64,000 nt of DNA from Rhizobium favelukesii (GTDB lineage: Bacteria > Pseudomonadota > Alphaproteobacteria > Rhizobiales > Rhizobiaceae): positions 1,863,001-1,927,000 of the forward strand of contig NZ_HG916852.1 in assembly GCF_000577275.2 (NCBI RefSeq), given 5' to 3'. Below the pieces are notes generated by a model that worked only from the letters and a program-made list of their open reading frames with translations, searched no databases and was not told the origin of the DNA. The translations under genes and the position numbers were made by a program. The number at the start of each line of letters is the position of its first letter. Position 1 is the first letter of the stretch. Shown here piece by piece: positions 61,412 to 64,000 of this stretch.

Positions 61412-62695
61412 ATGAGGCGATGCGAAGTGAATGTGGCTCTACGTTCCCAACCTCTCAACATCCTCTCCATCTGCACAGGTGGAGGAGGCCTCGATCTCGG
61501 CGTCGAGCTGGCAATTCCAAGCGCTAGAAGCGTCTGCATGGTCGAGAGGGAAGCCTTCGCGATCGCGCAACTGGTATCAGCTATGGAAGCGGGCCTCATG
61601 GCTCCAGCGCCTATATGGAGCGATGCCAGAACCCTCGACGGCCGCGCATGGCGTGGCGCAGTGGACGGCTTCATTGGGGGCATCCCGTGTCAGCCTCATA
61701 GCCTTGCCGGCAGGAAGCAAGGCAGCCTCGACCAGCGAGACCTTTGGTCAACAGCCCGCCGCATCATTGTCCAGTCGCGGGCATGGTTCGTCCTCATCGA
61801 GAACGTCGCCGGCATGCTCTCGGCGGGGGATGACGAAATCGCTGGCGCAGAGCGGGTTCACCGAGACCTTCGCAAGCTTGGCTTCCAGGTGGAGGGAGGA
61901 CTGTTCACGGCGTCAGAAGTCGGCGCGAGCCACCAGCGCGAGCGAGTCTTCATCCTCGGCATCTCAGGCGAACGATTGGAAGGGCAGCGGACCGACGTTG
62001 CTTCGCTCAGACGGACAGATGCGGGGCGATCGGCTGGATTATGCGGCCGAGCAGCTTTGGTCGACCCCGAGAGCGTCCGATGCGGAAAAGGGAGGCCCGA
62101 ACCAGAGCTTCGGAGCGGGCGGAATGCCTTTGCCGGCTCAAGCAAGCCAGTGGTCGACTCCTTCAGTTGCGGACACGACTGGCGGACGGATGAGCCGCTC
62201 GGGACAACGATCGAACGAGTTGCTCCTGAAGGGGCAGGCTTTCGATGTGAGCGAGAAGATGTGGTCGACACCGCGGGTTTCCTCGGAACGAACGTCATCG
62301 ATCGCCATGGATCGGCCGGACAGCGTGTCGTCGCTATCGATCGCCCAGCAGGCGGAGATGGTGATGGGCGAGGTACCGCGCGAAATTTATCTCGTCAGCG
62401 AGAAGACGCAACGCCGGCTAGGCTTCGACCCCTCTTTGCTCCGGGACCGGCTGACCTATCCAGTTGGAGCGACACTCTCGCATCCGCGCCGGAGTTTGAA
62501 CCCGCTTTTCGTCGAGTGGCTGATGGGCTGGCCTCCCGCATGGACGTTGGTCGCGTGGACCGACTTCGCATGCTCGGAAACGGAGTTGTCCCACTTCAAG
62601 CAGCGTATGCGGTCCGCACTCTTGTCACTCGGCTTGCCGCAAGAGGCTCCTTTGGCGCAGCTAAGCTTGTTCGGATGATGGAGATCGCAGCATGA
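61412..62695 (+). CDS. C5-cytosine DNA methyltransferase
   Basis: This 427-residue SAM enzyme has the C5-MTase motifs in order: motif I LNILSICTGGGGLDLGVE, motif IV GGIPCQPHSLAG (catalytic Cys), motif VI LIENVAGML, motif VIII QRERVFILGI, and IX/X in RVDRLRMLGNGVVPLQAAYAV. A GTG at 61427 is an alternative start. It ends with an ATGA overlap to the next gene. It may protect phage DNA against host restriction. It overlaps almost wholly with a second long frame (61431-62678) on the same strand. Confidence 0.92.
   Translation: MRRCEVNVALRSQPLNILSICTGGGGLDLGVELAIPSARSVCMVEREAFAIAQLVSAMEAGLMAPAPIWSDARTLDGRAWRGAVDGFIGGIPCQPHSLAGRKQGSLDQRDLWSTARRIIVQSRAWFVLIENVAGMLSAGDDEIAGAERVHRDLRKLGFQVEGGLFTASEVGASHQRERVFILGISGERLEGQRTDVASLRRTDAGRSAGLCGRAALVDPESVRCGKGRPEPELRSGRNAFAGSSKPVVDSFSCGHDWRTDEPLGTTIERVAPEGAGFRCEREDVVDTAGFLGTNVIDRHGSAGQRVVAIDRPAGGDGDGRGTARNLSRQREDATPARLRPLFAPGPADLSSWSDTLASAPEFEPAFRRVADGLASRMDVGRVDRLRMLGNGVVPLQAAYAVRTLVTRLAARGSFGAAKLVRMMEIAA
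61431..62678 (+). CDS. Second frame overlapping the methyltransferase gene (putative overprinted protein)
   Basis: A 415-codon frame, +1 to the methyltransferase, starts MWLYVPNLSTSS with an in-frame ATG 4 bp after the GTG option of the first frame. It reads Ser/Arg-rich at first (ASAWSRGKPSRSRNWYQLWKRASWLQRLYGAM), then WSTPRASDAEKGGPNQS, WSTPSVADTTGG, SNELLLKGQAF and SLNPLFVEWLMGWPPAWT. I recall similar reading frames (WSTPxxxD...LNPxFVEWLMGWPxGWT) as predicted proteins in other alphaproteobacterial phages. It may be a true overlapping gene or a constrained shadow of the first. Confidence 0.45.
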   Translation: MWLYVPNLSTSSPSAQVEEASISASSWQFQALEASAWSRGKPSRSRNWYQLWKRASWLQRLYGAMPEPSTAAHGVAQWTASLGASRVSLIALPAGSKAASTSETFGQQPAASLSSRGHGSSSSRTSPACSRRGMTKSLAQSGFTETFASLASRWREDCSRRQKSARATSASESSSSASQANDWKGSGPTLLRSDGQMRGDRLDYAAEQLWSTPRASDAEKGGPNQSFGAGGMPLPAQASQWSTPSVADTTGGRMSRSGQRSNELLLKGQAFDVSEKMWSTPRVSSERTSSIAMDRPDSVSSLSIAQQAEMVMGEVPREIYLVSEKTQRRLGFDPSLLRDRLTYPVGATLSHPRRSLNPLFVEWLMGWPPAWTLVAWTDFACSETELSHFKQRMRSALLSLGLPQEAPLAQLSLFG

Positions 62696-63009
62696 CACAG
62701 AAGCTCCTCTCCCTCTTCCGAGAGCCCCACAACATGGACACGGCGCAGATTGCCAGACATCTCGGCAAGTCAGAGGCATGGGTCTACGCCGCCATCCATC
62801 GCGAGCGTTGCCTTGAGAAGGGCGACACGGCCCACGAGGACGCCAAAGAACAGCAGCGCTCTGCGGCACAGAAGGAACGCGAGCGCCGCCGTCAGGAATA
62901 CCTCAAGAACCGCGACCGCCGCGAAGAGTACGTCCGCACCAAGAAGCGCACTCTGAAGCCGCTGATCATGCCGGCAGGCGTCACGCGTCAAGTATGGGTG
63001 GAGCAATGA
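62692..63009 (+). CDS. Helix-turn-helix, basic-tail phage protein
   Basis: The 105-residue product begins with a HTH-like region (MDTAQIARHLGKSEAWVYAAIHRERCL) followed by a very basic coiled coil (QRSAAQKERERRRQEYLKNRDRREEYVRTKKRTLKPL). Likely DNA-binding. ATGA overlap with the methyltransferase gene. Confidence 0.65.
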   Translation: MTQKLLSLFREPHNMDTAQIARHLGKSEAWVYAAIHRERCLEKGDTAHEDAKEQQRSAAQKERERRRQEYLKNRDRREEYVRTKKRTLKPLIMPAGVTRQVWVEQ

Positions 63010-63215
63010 CCGATCCCCAAGAGATGTTGGATTGGCTCGACAAGCGCATCGCCAGCGCCATGACCTGGCTCGACGACCACGGCCGGGAATCTCGCAAGCC
63101 CCGCCCAGATCACGAGATCGAAACCAAGGAATACGACATCTCCATGTTTGAGGAGATCAAGGTGGCTTATGTCAAGGCTCTCAATCGGAAATTGGCGAAC
63201 GAGGCAGCGGCATGA
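63006..63215 (+). CDS. Small hypothetical phage protein
   Basis: The 69-residue product (MTDPQEMLDWLDKRIASAMTWLDDHGRESRKPRPDHEI) is acidic and helical. Coupled to both sides by ATGA. Confidence 0.55.
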   Translation: MTDPQEMLDWLDKRIASAMTWLDDHGRESRKPRPDHEIETKEYDISMFEEIKVAYVKALNRKLANEAAA

Positions 63216-63589
63216 CGGCAATCCTCTCCCGCGAAGAAGGTCGCAAGCTCCTCTCGGCCCCGAAGAAGAAATCCAAGTACGGCAACACCCGCGTTCAGGT
63301 CGATGGCATCTGGTTCGACTCGAAGCGCGAGGCAGCCTTCTACGGCGAACTGAAGCAGCGCGAAAAGGCTGGCGAGGTGTCCGGCGTCGATCTTCAGCGC
63401 TCGTTCGCCCTTCTCGGCCCGCAAGGGATGCTGATGGCAACCTACCGATGCGACTTCGCCTTCATCGACCACAGCCAGGATCACCGCCTGCGCGTCGTCG
63501 ATGTGAAAGGAGTCGAAACGAAAGAATTCAAGATCAAGCGCCGGATGATGAAAGCGCTGTTGGGCATAGACGTGGAGGTGATCAAGTGA
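63212..63589 (+). CDS. DUF1064 nuclease-fold protein
   Basis: The 125-residue product contains SKYGNTRVQVDGIWFDSKREAAFYGELKQREKAGEV and YRCDFAFID...RLRVVDVKGVETKEFKIKRRMMK, the DUF1064 family with a VRR-NUC/PD-(D/E)xK-like core (E in REA, D in CDFAF, D-V-K). Probably a resolvase- or packaging-related phage nuclease. Confidence 0.85.
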   Translation: MTAILSREEGRKLLSAPKKKSKYGNTRVQVDGIWFDSKREAAFYGELKQREKAGEVSGVDLQRSFALLGPQGMLMATYRCDFAFIDHSQDHRLRVVDVKGVETKEFKIKRRMMKALLGIDVEVIK

Positions 63590-63954
63590 ATGAGCTTATG
63601 GAAATCCTCTCTCCCATCCTCGGGGATGAACTGGCGAAAGACATTATTGCCCATCGCCGCGGCAAGAAATGCCCGCTAACGCCTCGTGGAGCGAAAGCAT
63701 TGCTCCGAGAGTATCAGGCGACCGGCAACCCTATCAACGCGGCAGAGGAGCACCTGAACCGTGGCTGGCAGGGCTTCAAAGCCGAGTGGGTCATGAAGGG
63801 CAAAGGCTTCCACGATCCGCACAATCCCATGCCCCGCCAGGAGACGCGCGAAGAATACCTCGCCCGCGCCATCCAGAAGAACCAAGACGATTGGGAAGGC
63901 AACTCCCGCGCCCATCAGGTACGCCAGCTTATGGCACAGGCGGTGAAGCAATGA
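63586..63954 (+). CDS. Hypothetical phage protein
   Basis: The 122-residue product starts at GTG overlapping the DUF1064 stop (GTGA), or at ATG 63598 (MEILSPIL). It contains KKCPLTPRGAKALLREYQATGNPINAAEEHLNRGWQGFKAEWVMKGKGFHD. It resembles phage proteins near replication genes; family unknown. Confidence 0.6.
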   Translation: MNELMEILSPILGDELAKDIIAHRRGKKCPLTPRGAKALLREYQATGNPINAAEEHLNRGWQGFKAEWVMKGKGFHDPHNPMPRQETREEYLARAIQKNQDDWEGNSRAHQVRQLMAQAVKQ

Positions 63955-64000
63955 CGGGATGGTACATCTACCGCGTTGCTGATCTCCTCGCGCCTTTCGG
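63951..64000 (+). CDS. Start of next prophage gene (cut by window)
   Basis: ATG 63951 overlaps the previous stop (ATGA) and reads MTGWYIYRVADLLAPF up to the window edge. Too short to identify. Confidence 0.5.
   Translation, partial: MTGWYIYRVADLLAPF

Larger units (their letters stand above)
48184..64000. mobile_element. Prophage 2 (lambda-like, tRNA-Arg target), runs past the window
   Basis: The prophage begins at the 3' end of tRNA-Arg with an integrase pointing at the tRNA. A left - strand operon (48.2-57.0 kb) holds integrase, nucleases, small genes, recombination genes and the pentapeptide protein. The control region is 57.0-58.7 kb, and the right + strand operon continues to the edge. 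Most genes overlap by ATGA or TAATG. Late genes and attR must lie beyond 64000. Confidence 0.9.

Overview
The window reads as a chromosomal piece of an alphaproteobacterium of the Rhizobiaceae (Rhizobium/Sinorhizobium/Agrobacterium relatives). The basis is the core gene content: class I PHA synthase, a class I aminotransferase next to homoserine dehydrogenase and recJ, a double cold-shock-domain protein followed by a DUF192 protein, an NDUFA4-like complex I accessory protein, and rhizobial-type tRNAs. The species cannot be fixed from sequence reading alone.

Layout. Bases 1-4005 hold a frameshifted SDR gene and a + strand set: TetR regulator, periplasmic protein, cytochrome b and a Tat-exported molybdopterin oxidoreductase. 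Bases 4006-8535 are a patchwork: a methionine aminopeptidase, possible radC and cspA remnants, a SnoaL-like protein and a DUF2778 cell-wall protein. Bases 8536-23463 are mostly housekeeping: methyltransferase, phaC, aminotransferase, hom, recJ, a GT2 glycosyltransferase, two tRNA-Glu genes, an M15A peptidase, gloA, the cold-shock protein and DUF192.

From the DUF192 stop codon to tRNA-Pro (23464-47354) the chromosome is an insertion zone. First comes a small surface-sugar cassette (two glycosyltransferase-like genes and a hexapeptide acyltransferase) bounded by a diverged copy of the DUF192 3' end. Next is an intact ISNCY-type insertion sequence with a 6-bp target duplication, sitting against the remnant of an outer-membrane protein gene. 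Then comes an 18.9-kb integrated element (element 1) bounded by a 24-bp att repeat derived from the tRNA-Pro 3' end. Element 1 encodes an integrase, portal, a fused protease-capsid, adaptors, terminases, two tail-chaperone-like proteins and a tape measure. I see no major tail protein, fibre, lysis cassette, replication gene or repressor. Its far end carries what looks like a defence cargo: DUF4145, a HEPN-like protein and a methyltransferase-nuclease fusion.

After about 0.7 kb of core DNA (tRNA-Pro, complex I accessory gene, tRNA-Arg) a second, lambda-like prophage begins at tRNA-Arg and runs off the right edge (48184-64000). Its left operon (- strand) carries integrase, two HNH nucleases, many small genes, an annealing protein/exonuclease pair and a pentapeptide-repeat protein made of 33 near-identical units. 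A control region at 57.0-58.7 kb has a CI-like repressor, a Cro-like protein, a winged-helix protein and repeated CGTAC-N5-GTACG operators. The right operon (+ strand) carries many translationally coupled small genes and a C5-cytosine methyltransferase gene that overlaps a second 415-codon frame over almost its whole length.

The items most worth following are the methyltransferase dual-frame locus, the pentapeptide array in which only three bases of each 15-bp unit vary, the compact capsid-encoding element 1, and its candidate defence cassette.
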